Assembly (NCBI RefSeq): GCF_016526145.1
Contig: NZ_JADDUE010000001.1
Coordinates: 496,001-560,000 of the forward strand
Length of the DNA: 64,000 nucleotides
Origin: Saccharopolyspora galaxeae
GTDB lineage: Bacteria; Actinomycetota; Actinomycetes; Mycobacteriales; Pseudonocardiaceae
Direction of reading: 5' to 3'
In this document: piece by piece, positions 1-9,696 of the stretch
Layout of the letters: each line of letters opens with the position of its first letter
How positions within the stretch are numbered: position 1 is the stretch's first letter
Program-made: the position numbers and the translations under genes
Notes under the pieces: generated by a model
What the model was told of the DNA's origin: nothing
The model's input: the letters and a program-made list of their open reading frames with translations, nothing else
Databases searched by the model: none

Positions 1-1743
<1,743 letters not shown>

Positions 1744-1766
1744 CCTGACGAGCTCCGCTGACGAAC

Positions 1767-1802
1767 GCGGCCCCCGCACCCTTCTCTTGGTGCGGGGGCC
1801 GC
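1767..1802 (+). terminator. clpC terminator hairpin
   Basis: A perfect 14-bp inverted repeat (GCGGCCCCCGCACC, 8-nt loop, GGTGCGGGGGCCGC) starts 24 bases after the clpC stop. There is no long T run, as is usual in high-GC actinobacteria. Confidence 0.85.
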
Positions 1803-1837
1803 TTCGCGTTTGCGGTTTTCGACCACCGACGGGGAGC

Positions 1838-1880
1838 GAACGGACCGTTGGTCCTGCTGGATGGGGCGAACAGGTCGTTC
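1838..1880. repeat. Dispersed palindromic element, copy A (degenerate)
   Basis: The left arm GAACGGACCGTT (1838-1849) is intact. The right arm has drifted to GAACAGGTCGTTC (1868-1880). It lies between the convergent clpC and dedA genes and belongs to the five-copy family described under findings. Confidence 0.7.
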
Positions 1881-1899
1881 ACTCCGAGAAAGCGGGGCG

Positions 1900-2637
1900 T
1901 CAGCGGATGCGGGGGAGGCGTTCGGTGGGGCTTTCGGGGTGGGTGACGCGGGGGAACTGGTCGGTGGGGGCATCCGCATCGTCCGCCTCGTCGCGCTCGC
2001 GGCGGGTTTGCCGGACGCGGGAGATCACGAAGTAGGCGATGGCCAGTGCGACCACGGCCAGGACGACCTTGGAGAGGATGCCCGCGTACTGCTCGACGAG
2101 GTACCAGTTCTGCCCGAGCAGGTAGCCCGCCACCACGAACACGGTGTTCCAGATCAGGCTGCCGAGGCTGGTGAACAGCACGAACGTGGGCAGCGGCATC
2201 TTCTCCACCCCTGCGGGCAGCGAGATGAAGCTGCGGAACAGCGGGATCATCCGGCCGAAGAACACCGCCTTCACGCCGTGCTTGCCGAACCACGCCTCGG
2301 TGCGGTCCACGTCGGAGAGCTTGACCAGCGGCATCTTCGCCGCGATCCGGTGCATCCGCTCCCTGCCGAGCGCGTGGCCGAGCCAGTACAGCGCGAGCGC
2401 GCCGAGCAGCGATCCGGCCGTCGTCCACAGCACCGCCGCGAAGATGTTCATGTTGCCCTGGCTGGCGGTGAACCCGGCCAGCGGCAGGATGAGTTCGCTG
2501 GGGATCGGCGGGAACAGGTTCTCGATCGCGATGATCAGGCCGGCGCCGGGGCCGCCGAGAGTTTCCATCACGCCGATGACCCAGGCGGTGAACCCGGTCG
2601 GCTCGGCGGGCGCGGCGGCCAGTGCGGTCGAGTGCAT
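1900..2637 (-). CDS. DedA family membrane protein
   Basis: This is a polytopic DedA/SNARE-associated-family protein. Members act in lipid carrier recycling and envelope homeostasis, but the exact substrate here is unknown. The ATG at 2637 is preferred to the longer open frame because GGAG lies 6 nt upstream and the extension upstream is low-complexity. About 245 residues. The family signature is visible: an entry segment with ENLFPPIPSE, the FGRMIPLFRSFISLPAG arginine motif, and a GS-rich re-entrant region before the last membrane helices. The C-terminal tail is charged and cytosolic. It is transcribed away from the DnaA-box-rich region at 2.84-2.92 kb and converges on clpC. Confidence 0.92.
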   Translation of the reverse strand: MHSTALAAAPAEPTGFTAWVIGVMETLGGPGAGLIIAIENLFPPIPSELILPLAGFTASQGNMNIFAAVLWTTAGSLLGALALYWLGHALGRERMHRIAAKMPLVKLSDVDRTEAWFGKHGVKAVFFGRMIPLFRSFISLPAGVEKMPLPTFVLFTSLGSLIWNTVFVVAGYLLGQNWYLVEQYAGILSKVVLAVVALAIAYFVISRVRQTRRERDEADDADAPTDQFPRVTHPESPTERLPRIR

Positions 2638-2842
2638 CGGGAACTCCGGTGGCGTCGGCAGCAGAGGGGCTGTGCTGGTCGGTGCGGCTTCGCCCGGTCG
2701 CGGCGTCCCGTGGGGGCGGGCGCGGCCAGGTCCGCGGATCATCCGGAGATCGACCGGGTAGGGGCGAATGTCCGTTATTCCATAATTCCAGCGCGCTCGG
2801 GCGCTTCGCCGTGTGATCCTAATCGCGCCCGACTCGGCGCAT

Positions 2843-2914
2843 TGATCCACAGAGCTGTGGATAACAAGCCTTCCTGTGGACCCCTCTTGTGGACAACTAC
2901 GTGATCAATCCACA
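2843..2914. promoter_or_regulatory. Cluster of DnaA-box-like sequences
   Basis: Five 9-mers resembling DnaA boxes lie within 72 bp of the 330-bp gap between dedA and the next gene. They are TGATCCACA (2843-2851, one mismatch to TTATCCACA), TGTGGATAA (2856-2864, perfect), TGTGGACCC (2875-2883, weak), TGTGGACAA (2888-2896, perfect to the actinobacterial TTGTCCACA box) and CAATCCACA (2906-2914, two mismatches). No dnaA or dnaN is nearby, so this is unlikely to be the main origin. Binding by DnaA is inferred from sequence only. Confidence 0.6.
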
Positions 2915-2967
2915 GGGCGCTGAAAAATCCCGCGCATCCGGCTCAAGCCCGCTGCGAAGCTGGACGG

Positions 2968-3462
2968 GTGCGCGTGGCGATGCTGGGGCCGTTCCGCCTG
3001 CACTCGGCCGACGGAAAGCAGGGGGCGCAGGCGCACCGGCACCTGGCCGAGGCGGAAGAAGCGGCTTCGGACATGTCGCGCACCGGTCCCGCGCAGGTGG
3101 TGACGGCAATGGCCGCCGCACCGGTGCTGCTCGACGAGAACGAGCACGAGGCGACGCGGGAACGGCTGGTCTTGGCGCTGGACAGCGGCATGGGCGTGCG
3201 GGAGATGCCCGCGGTGGCCGCGATCGCCGAGATCGCGGCGCGCTGGCGGCTGCGCATCGGTGATCCGCTGGGTGCCGAGCGGATGCTCGGGCTGGCGGTG
3301 CGGCTGCGCGGCGTGCTGGACGAGGGAGATCCGGACCTGCGCGGCGTGCTCGCGGAGCTCGCCGCGCACCCGGACCCGGAGACCCGGCGCAAGGCGTTCG
3401 ACGCCGGCGCCGCGCTCAGCCGCGAAGAGGCTTTCGACGAGCTGCGCGCGACGCTGGCCTGA
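2968..3462 (+). CDS. Hypothetical alpha-helical protein
   Basis: I do not recognise a family. The 164-residue product starts at GTG 2968. It is rich in Ala, Glu, Leu and Arg, has no signal peptide or membrane segment, and is predicted largely helical. Its C-terminal half reads like paired amphipathic helices (for example MLGLAVRLRGVLDEGDPDLR). Codon use is typical of its neighbours. The DnaA-box-like cluster lies directly upstream, so its expression could respond to that region. It converges on the DrrB-type permease gene. It could be a small regulatory or scaffold protein; no function is assigned. Confidence 0.6.
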   Translation: MRVAMLGPFRLHSADGKQGAQAHRHLAEAEEAASDMSRTGPAQVVTAMAAAPVLLDENEHEATRERLVLALDSGMGVREMPAVAAIAEIAARWRLRIGDPLGAERMLGLAVRLRGVLDEGDPDLRGVLAELAAHPDPETRRKAFDAGAALSREEAFDELRATLA

Positions 3463-3463
3463 C

Positions 3464-3590
3464 CCGGCCTGGTCGGCCCTGTTCGGATCGGCCCTGGCCT
3501 GATCCGCACCGGCCTGATCGGCACCGGCCCGATCGACGCCGATCTGAGCGGCACCGGTCTGAACGGCTCGATCCGGTGCCGACCCGACCC
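3464..3590. repeat. Degenerate short direct repeats between convergent genes
   Basis: The gap between two convergent genes holds several imperfect copies of a GGCCTGATCGGCACC-like word, such as CTGATCCGCACCGG, CTGATCGGCACCGG and CTGAGCGGCACCGG. No coding function or clean terminator hairpin is apparent. Confidence 0.5.
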
Positions 3591-3615
3591 GGCGGCGTGC
3601 TCCGGCGCAACCCGC

Positions 3616-4440
3616 TCACACCCGCCTGCTGTACGCCCACATCGCGAGCGGGAAGAACACCGCCACGATCACCGCCATCCAGATCACCGTCGCGGTGAGC
3701 GGACCGGCCACCGGCCCGCCGATCATCAGCCCGCGCGCGGTGTCCGCGAGCTGCGTGACCGGGTTGACCTTCACCCACGCCTGCAGCCACCCGGGCATCG
3801 TGTCGGTCGGCGCGAACACGTTGCTTCCCATGGTCAGCGGGAACATGACCGACATCGCCACCCCGGGCACCGCCTGCTCGCTGCGCACCAGCATCCCGAT
3901 GAACACCGTGATCCAGCACATCACCAGCGCGAACGCCAGCACCACCACGATCGCGGCCGCCAGCTGCACCGGCCCGGTCTGGATGCGGAAGCCCATCAGC
4001 GTCGCCACCACCAGCAGCACCGCCAGCGACACCATGTAGCGGACGATGTCGCCGAGCACGGCTCCGACCAGCGGCGCCGAGCGGGCGATCGGCAGGCTGC
4101 GGAACCGGTCGAACACGCCCTTGTTGATGTCGGTGTTGAGCTGCATGCCGGTGCCGAGGCTGCCGAAGACCATGTTCATCGCCATCACGCCGGGCAGCGT
4201 GATCTGCAGGTACGCGCCGGTGTCCGCGGCGATCGCGCCGCCGAGCAGGTAGACGAACATGACCAGGAACAGGACCGGCTGCAAGGTCACGTCCAGCAGC
4301 GCCGCCGGAGTCTTGCGGATCTTCAGGACGCTGCGCCCGGCCAGCACCAGGCCGTGCCGGGCCGCCCGCAGCGGACCGATGCGACCGTGCGCCACCGGCT
4401 GCGCCGCGGTGTCGGCGGAACGTTCGACGGTGGTGGTCAT
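3616..4440 (-). CDS. ABC-2 type exporter permease (DrrB-like)
   Basis: This is the membrane subunit of an export ABC transporter of the daunorubicin-resistance DrrB type. About 274 residues with six predicted membrane helices. Characteristic stretches are the early LQPVLFLVMFVYLLGG helix, a loop with NTDINKGVFDRFRSLPIAR (the coupling region contacting the ATPase), and VNPVTQLADTARGLM before the last helix. The start at 4440 overlaps the upstream ATPase stop by 4 nt (ATGA), showing translational coupling. The substrate is unknown; drug or lipid export is typical of the family. Confidence 0.93.
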   Translation of the reverse strand: MTTTVERSADTAAQPVAHGRIGPLRAARHGLVLAGRSVLKIRKTPAALLDVTLQPVLFLVMFVYLLGGAIAADTGAYLQITLPGVMAMNMVFGSLGTGMQLNTDINKGVFDRFRSLPIARSAPLVGAVLGDIVRYMVSLAVLLVVATLMGFRIQTGPVQLAAAIVVVLAFALVMCWITVFIGMLVRSEQAVPGVAMSVMFPLTMGSNVFAPTDTMPGWLQAWVKVNPVTQLADTARGLMIGGPVAGPLTATVIWMAVIVAVFFPLAMWAYSRRV

Positions 4441-5414
4441 GCCACGTCCTCCTGTCCGGTCCCGGCGCTGCCGGGTTCCTCGGCCGGTTTGCCGGTCAGC
4501 GCCAGGAAAACCTCGTCCAGGCTGGGCAGCCGCAACGCCAGCTCGTCGGCGGTGATCCCGGCGTCGTCGAGCCTGCGCACCAGGGCGGACAGCAGCACGG
4601 GATCGTCCACCGGCGCGGTGATCAAGGCGCCTTCGTCGGCGGTCGCGGGCTGGGCCGCGGTGAGTTCGGCGACGATCCGCCACACCTCGGCGGCGTCGGC
4701 GGGATCGCTCGGCCGCACCAGCAGGGTCTGGCTGCCGGTGCGGCGCTTGAGCTCGTCGGCGCGGCCCTCGGCGACGACCCGACCGTGGTCGATCACGCTG
4801 ATGCGGTCCGCGAGGTGGTCGGCCTCCTCCAGGTATTGGGTGGTCAGCAGCACGGTGACGCCTTCTTCGGTGAGCGTGCGGACCATGTCCCACACCTGGT
4901 TGCGGCTGCGCGGGTCCAGCCCGGTGGTGGGTTCGTCGAGGTAGAGCAGTTCGGGCCTGCCGACCAGGCTGGCGGCCAGGTCGAGCCGCCTGCGCATCCC
5001 GCCGGAGTAGGTCTTCAGCGACCGGTGCGCCGCGTCGGACAGGCCGAAGCGCTCCAGCAGCTCGGCGGAGCGGGCGCGCGCCTCGCGGCGGGGCAGCTCG
5101 AGCAACCTGCCGATCAGCACCAGGTTCTCGGTGCCGGTCAGTTCCTCGTCCACCGAGGCGTACTGCCCGGTGAGCCCGATCTTGCTGCGCACCGCCACCG
5201 CTTCGCGGCGCAGGTCGTGCCCTGCGATGCGCGCTTCGCCCGCGTCCGGCCGCAGCAGCGTGGCCAGGATCCGCACGGCGGTGGTCTTGCCCGCGCCGTT
5301 CGGTCCGAGCACGCCGAGGATCGAGCCGGTGGGCGCGGCCAGGTCGATTCCGTCCAGCGCCGTGGTGCCGCCGAACCGTTTCACCAGACCTTCGGCCTGG
5401 ATCGCGTGGGACAT
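4437..5414 (-). CDS. ABC exporter ATPase (DrrA-like)
   Basis: This is the ATP-binding subunit paired with the downstream DrrB-like permease. About 325 residues. Walker A is GPNGAGKTTAVRIL, the signature is YSGGMRRRLDLAASL, and Walker B is LLYLDEPTTGLDPRS. A C-terminal extension of about 100 residues typical of DrrA/CcmA-like exporters follows. The start at 5414 is supported by a very strong GGAGGGGGA ribosome site; the upstream open frame is a shadow. It is divergent from the 5519 gene with a 104-bp shared promoter region. Confidence 0.94.
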   Translation of the reverse strand: MSHAIQAEGLVKRFGGTTALDGIDLAAPTGSILGVLGPNGAGKTTAVRILATLLRPDAGEARIAGHDLRREAVAVRSKIGLTGQYASVDEELTGTENLVLIGRLLELPRREARARSAELLERFGLSDAAHRSLKTYSGGMRRRLDLAASLVGRPELLYLDEPTTGLDPRSRNQVWDMVRTLTEEGVTVLLTTQYLEEADHLADRISVIDHGRVVAEGRADELKRRTGSQTLLVRPSDPADAAEVWRIVAELTAAQPATADEGALITAPVDDPVLLSALVRRLDDAGITADELALRLPSLDEVFLALTGKPAEEPGSAGTGQEDVA

Positions 5415-5518
5415 TCCCCCTCCTCGTTTCGCTATCCTCGCCATCATCGGGGGCACGGCTGACAGTCGGCGCACAGGTCGCTGGCAGCCGGTGCGGGAAC
5501 GGGTGTCGGGGGGAGTGC

Positions 5519-6517
5519 ATGGATCTGGCCGTGGCCGAACCGCAGGAGATCGAACCACCTCCCCGCAAGCGCAAGAGCGGCACCGTGACCGCGCTGGTCG
5601 CGCTCGCCGTGCTCGGCCTGCTGGCGTGGACGGCGCCGGTGCTGCTCGGTTTCGACACGCAGAACCGGTACACGATCGCACTGGTCGCGATCCTGCAGTA
5701 CGCACTTCCGGTCGGCGTGGTGCTGGTCGTGCTCGGGCTGGCGTTGCGGCGGTGGATCAGCACGCTGGTCGCCGCGCTGCTGACGGTGCTGCTGGCGGTG
5801 CTGGTGCTACCCCGCGGAATCCCGGACTCGCCGACTCCCGTGCAGGGCACGCCGCTGCGGGTGCTGTCGGTCAACCTGTACTTCGGCCAAGCGCAGCCGG
5901 AGCGGGTGGTCGAGTTGGTGCGCAGCCGCCGGGTCGACGTGCTGAGCCTGCAGGAGGTCACGCCGGAGGCAGTCGCCGCGCTGGACCGCGCGGGCCTGCG
6001 CGAGCTGCTGCCGCACCGCGTCGTGCACGCCCGTCCCGGCGCGGACGGGACCGGGATCGCCTCCCGCTTCCCGATGCGCGAGTTGTCGCTGGTGCCGCCG
6101 ACCTCGCTGGCGCAGCCCTCCGCGCGCATCGACCTGCCCGGCGGGCGGGACGTCGAGTTCGTCGGGGTGCACCCGCTGTACCCGATGGGCGCGGACACCG
6201 CCGGATCATGGCTGCGCGAGATCACCGCGCTGCCCGGACCGCCCGCGGAGGGCGGCCCGGCCCGGGTTCTCGCGGGTGACTTCAACGGGACGCTGGACCA
6301 CACGCCGCTGCGCACGATGCTCGGGCGCGGCTATTCGGACGCGGCCGAGGTCACCGGCGGCGGGTTCACCCCGACCTGGGGCAGCGGCTGGGTGCCGCGG
6401 GTGACCATCGATCACGTGCTGACCAGCGCGGGCGTGGTTGCGCAGGCGTACTCGGTGCTGGACGTGCCGGGCAGCGATCACCGCGCGGTGTTCGCGCACC
6501 TGGTGGTCCCGAGCTGA
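5519..6517 (+). CDS. Membrane-anchored endonuclease/exonuclease/phosphatase-fold protein
   Basis: About 332 residues. Three N-terminal membrane helices (roughly residues 25-100) are followed by an extracytoplasmic EEP-fold catalytic domain. Metal and catalytic residues typical of the fold are visible: LSVNLYFG (Asn), LSLQEVTPE (Glu), GDFNGTLDHTPL (Asp/Asn) and the terminal GSDHRAVFAHL (Asp-His). This architecture is common in actinobacteria. The enzyme may hydrolyse a phosphodiester in an envelope lipid or extracellular nucleic acid, but the substrate cannot be read from sequence. A GGGGGGAG site precedes the ATG. It ends one base before the convergent Sir2 gene. Confidence 0.88.
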   Translation: MDLAVAEPQEIEPPPRKRKSGTVTALVALAVLGLLAWTAPVLLGFDTQNRYTIALVAILQYALPVGVVLVVLGLALRRWISTLVAALLTVLLAVLVLPRGIPDSPTPVQGTPLRVLSVNLYFGQAQPERVVELVRSRRVDVLSLQEVTPEAVAALDRAGLRELLPHRVVHARPGADGTGIASRFPMRELSLVPPTSLAQPSARIDLPGGRDVEFVGVHPLYPMGADTAGSWLREITALPGPPAEGGPARVLAGDFNGTLDHTPLRTMLGRGYSDAAEVTGGGFTPTWGSGWVPRVTIDHVLTSAGVVAQAYSVLDVPGSDHRAVFAHLVVPS

Positions 6518-6518
6518 G

Positions 6519-7340
6519 TCAGAGCCGCTCGTCGATCGCCCCGAGCGCCTCCAGCGCGCCCACGGGAAGCGAGATGCCCCGCCCGTGCCGGACCTCCGGC
6601 TCGCGCGGGTTGATCCGGATGAGTGCGCCGGACCCGGCGCTGGCCAGCTCGGCGTGCCGCCGCACCGTCGGCACCGCGGTTCCCGCGCCCAGCTCGACCA
6701 CGGCCAGGCGGGCCGAGCGCAACGACCGCCGCCACGCCTGCAACGAGTCCAGCGCTGGCTGCGCGTGCTCCGGGATCCAGCTGAAATCCCCGAACATCAG
6801 GATGTTCGGCCGCGCGGTGCCGCCGCAGTTGCGGCAGGCGGGCAGCGGCGGAACCGCCCGCATGGTCGCGGTGTCGACCTCGACGGAGACGTCGTCGGCG
6901 GACCACACGTCGTCCGTGCAGGGTTCCAGGCACTGCAGGTGGTGGATGCTGCCGTGGCATTCGGCGACCTGCTCGAACCCGGCCGCTTGGAAATGTCCGT
7001 CCACGTTGGACGTGAACACGCCGGAGCCGGACGGCATCGACGCACCCCAGCGGCGCAGGATCCGGAAACCCTCGTGCGGCGTGGTGCGCCGGTACATCGC
7101 CAGCCGGTGGCCGTAGAAGCCCCACGCCAGCTCGGGATCTTCGGCGAAGTGGACCGGATCGGCGACCTCGGCGAAGCTCAGGCCCAGCCGCTCGTACGGC
7201 GGATAGGCCCGCCAGAAACCGGTGTCGCCGCGGAAGTCGGGCAGGCCGGAGTCCACCCCGATCCCCGCGCCCGCGCACACCAGCAGCGCTTCGGCGTCGC
7301 GGATCAGCTCCGCGGCCGCGGACAGCGCATCGTCGCTCAT
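6519..7340 (-). CDS. Sir2-family NAD-dependent protein deacylase
   Basis: About 273 residues. The Rossmann-fold NAD motif GAGIGVDSGLPDFRG lies near the N-terminus, although the fourth residue of the usual GAGxS turn is not Ser. The catalytic His is in ECHGSIHHLQC. The HLQC...EPC and PACRNCGG cysteines probably form the structural zinc site, and the GAGTAVPTVRRHAE segment completes the NAD site. It should remove acyl groups from lysines using NAD. The start at 7340 (ATG) fits the domain boundary; the longer open frame overlaps mhuD. It lies just downstream of mhuD on the same strand, without clear functional linkage. Confidence 0.9.
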   Translation of the reverse strand: MSDDALSAAAELIRDAEALLVCAGAGIGVDSGLPDFRGDTGFWRAYPPYERLGLSFAEVADPVHFAEDPELAWGFYGHRLAMYRRTTPHEGFRILRRWGASMPSGSGVFTSNVDGHFQAAGFEQVAECHGSIHHLQCLEPCTDDVWSADDVSVEVDTATMRAVPPLPACRNCGGTARPNILMFGDFSWIPEHAQPALDSLQAWRRSLRSARLAVVELGAGTAVPTVRRHAELASAGSGALIRINPREPEVRHGRGISLPVGALEALGAIDERL

Positions 7341-7413
7341 GCCCGCGTCCCCGAGCGGCCGCGCGCCCGGCGGACGGGCGGCGCGGCGGCCGGGGCCGTT
7401 TCCGCGTCCGGGC

Positions 7414-7716
7414 TCACTTCTGCGTCTGCTGGACGATCTCGAACTCCAGCAGGCTCGCGCCGGTGGCGACCGGGTTCTCGTTCGCGTTCGCGTGCGCGGC
7501 CTTCGCCGGGCCCTGCGCCCAGTTCTGGAAGTCCTCTTCGGTCTCCCACTTGGTGTAGACGAAGTACCGCGACTCGCCGTTGACCGGGCGCAGCAGCTCG
7601 AAACCGAGGAAGCCCGGGGCGTCCTCGACCGACCCGTGCCTGCTGGCGAACCGCTTCTCCAACTCGGGCCCCTGACCTTCCGGGACCTCGATCGCATTGA
7701 TCTTCACAACCGCCAT
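7414..7716 (-). CDS. mhuD: MhuD-type heme-degrading monooxygenase
   Basis: A 100-residue ferredoxin-like (ABM/IsdG-fold) protein. The N-terminus VVKINAIEVPEGQGPELEKR and the NPVATGASLLEFE segment closely match what I recall of mycobacterial MhuD (Rv3592). The family's key positions are all present: Asn7, Trp66 and heme-ligand His75. It is therefore expected to open cytosolic heme oxidatively and release iron (family knowledge; not shown here). Its place near clpC also matches mycobacterial synteny. A generic antibiotic-biosynthesis monooxygenase annotation is the less specific alternative. Confidence 0.9.
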   Translation of the reverse strand: MAVVKINAIEVPEGQGPELEKRFASRHGSVEDAPGFLGFELLRPVNGESRYFVYTKWETEEDFQNWAQGPAKAAHANANENPVATGASLLEFEIVQQTQK

Positions 7717-7755
7717 GTGCCCAGGCTACTGATGCGCGCGGGCCGCTGACGAGCG

Positions 7756-9696
7756 CTACACCTCGAACTGCGGGTGCAGCCGCGCGACCGTCCACATCCG
7801 GTGCCGCACCACCACCAGCGAGGTCAGCAGCAGGAAGCCGAGCAGCACGCTGCCCAGCACGACCGCGTCGTGCACCAGGTGCGTCACCTCGCCGCCGCTG
7901 ATCGTCACCCGCAACCCGTCCACGAGGTAGGTCATCGGCAGCAGGGCGTGCACCGCCTGGAACGGCTCCGGCGAGACCTCCAGCGGGTACAGCCCGCCGG
8001 AGCCCGCTATTTGCAGCACCAGCAGCGCCGCCGACACCAGGCCGCCGGTCGCCCCGAAAGCCGCGCGCAGGAAGTGATCGATCGCCACGAACGCGCCCGC
8101 GCCCAAGGTGATCAACCCGACCGTGCCCACCGGGTCCACCGGTGCCAGCCCCAGCGCCAGATCGAGCGCGCCCATCAGCACCAGCCCGCCGATCACACCG
8201 AGCGCTGCCGCGGGCAGCCAGCCGCCGACGGCGATCGAGAACGGGTTGGTGCGCCCGCCCAGCGCCCGCGGGTTCAGCGGCTTGAACAGCAGGTAAGCGA
8301 ACAGCCCGAAGCTCCACAACGCGATGCCGAACAGCAGCGGAGCCATCCCTCGTCCGTAGGTGTCGGCCGAGTTCAGCGTCGTCGCCCGCACCACCGAGGG
8401 GGTGCCCAGCTCCGAGGACGCCTTCGCGACCTCGGTCGGCCCGGCGGGCGGCATCCGGTCCAGGCCGCCGCGCACGTTGTCCGCGAGCTTGCGCGCCCCG
8501 TCGTTGAGCTGCCCCGCGCTGGTCTCGGCGACGCCGATGTTCGCGACCAGCGCGTTGATCCCCTGCGTGAGCCCGGAGGAGGCGGCGCTGAGTTCGGCGG
8601 ACGCCACCCGCAGCCGCTCGGCGGGCTCGTTGACGTCCTTGATCTCCTCCTGCAACGGCACCATGTCGTCGCGCAGCGCCAATGCCCGGTCGTGCGCATC
8701 CGCGGCGGATGTTCGCGCGTCCTGCGCGGCGCCGTCGATGGCCGCGGTGGTCGCGGCTACCTGGCGGGCGTCGCCCAGCGCGGATCGGTACGCCGGGTCC
8801 GCGGACAGCTCCGGGTGCCGGTTCGCGAGTCGCTGCAAGGCGCCCGCGCTCCGGGCGGCCTGACCGTTCACCGCCGCGGTGCCGGAAGCGACGCCGTTGA
8901 GGTCGCTGACCGCTCGTCCGCCCGCGTCGACCAGCGCGTCCGCGGTGGCGGGCAGCCGTTGGGAGGAGAAGTCGTTGATCGAGGACAACCGCTGGTCCAG
9001 CTGCGCGGTGGCGTCCGAGATGTCCTGCGAGCCGCCGGAGACGCGGCCGGTCCCGTCCTGCACTCCGCCGAGCCCGCGCGCCAGCGCCCCGGTGCTCTGC
9101 CTGCTCAGCTGGGTGCCCTGCACCAGCTGCTCGGAGCCCTCGGCCGCGGAGGTGAGCTTGCCGCGCACCTCGCCGAGGTCGCCGTACAGCGCCCGCGCGT
9201 AGGCCGAGTAGGCGGCGGCGTTGATCTGGTTCTGCAGCTCGCCGCGCATCGTGTCGGCCATGATCCCTGCCAGGTGCCCGTTGGCGTCGTTCCTGGTCAG
9301 CATCAGCGCCGGGCGTTGCGGCGCGCTGCGGGTGGAACTCGCCAGCCGGCTGCTGAAGTCCTCCGGCACCTGGATGGTGAAGTAGTAGCGCCCGTCCTCG
9401 AGCCCGGCGCGCGCTTCCTGCGCGTCGACGAAGTTCCACTGGAACGTGTCCGTCGTGCGCAGCTGCTGCACGAACTGCTCACCGGCGTTGACCCGCTCCC
9501 CGTTGCGGTCGGCCGGGCGGTCGGAGTTGACCACCGCGACCGGCACCGCCGACATCCGCCCGTAGGGGTCCCAGTTCGACCACAGGAACACCGCCCCGTA
9601 CAGCAGCGGGATCAGGATCAGCACCGCGGGCGCGAACCGGCGCCACGGCCCGCGGAACCGGCGCAGTTCCAGCCAAGCCAGGTACAGCGCCTTCAT
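7756..9696 (-). CDS. YhgE/Pip-family membrane protein (ABC-2-like)
   Basis: About 646 residues. One N-terminal membrane helix is followed by a long extracytoplasmic region (about residues 45-400) rich in Ala/Gln/Asp heptad-like helices, then five or six C-terminal membrane helices (FGIALWSFGLFAYLLF onward). This matches the phage-infection-protein/YhgE class, whose members resemble ABC-2 permeases or ESX-linked membrane proteins. The ATG at 9696 overlaps the stop of the upstream ATPase-like gene by 4 nt, so the two are co-translated and probably form one complex. The transported substrate is unknown. Confidence 0.88.
   Translation of the reverse strand: MKALYLAWLELRRFRGPWRRFAPAVLILIPLLYGAVFLWSNWDPYGRMSAVPVAVVNSDRPADRNGERVNAGEQFVQQLRTTDTFQWNFVDAQEARAGLEDGRYYFTIQVPEDFSSRLASSTRSAPQRPALMLTRNDANGHLAGIMADTMRGELQNQINAAAYSAYARALYGDLGEVRGKLTSAAEGSEQLVQGTQLSRQSTGALARGLGGVQDGTGRVSGGSQDISDATAQLDQRLSSINDFSSQRLPATADALVDAGGRAVSDLNGVASGTAAVNGQAARSAGALQRLANRHPELSADPAYRSALGDARQVAATTAAIDGAAQDARTSAADAHDRALALRDDMVPLQEEIKDVNEPAERLRVASAELSAASSGLTQGINALVANIGVAETSAGQLNDGARKLADNVRGGLDRMPPAGPTEVAKASSELGTPSVVRATTLNSADTYGRGMAPLLFGIALWSFGLFAYLLFKPLNPRALGGRTNPFSIAVGGWLPAAALGVIGGLVLMGALDLALGLAPVDPVGTVGLITLGAGAFVAIDHFLRAAFGATGGLVSAALLVLQIAGSGGLYPLEVSPEPFQAVHALLPMTYLVDGLRVTISGGEVTHLVHDAVVLGSVLLGFLLLTSLVVVRHRMWTVARLHPQFEV

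Noticed and set aside
2843..2914. Chromosomal origin of replication
   Set aside because: No dnaA, dnaN or rpmH nearby and only about five boxes; a true actinobacterial oriC has many more.
3616..6315. An 899-codon open minus-strand frame spanning three genes
   Set aside because: Only its last 274 codons are a real gene (the DrrB-like permease). The rest is a shadow of the ATPase and EEP genes, low in information and without a start.
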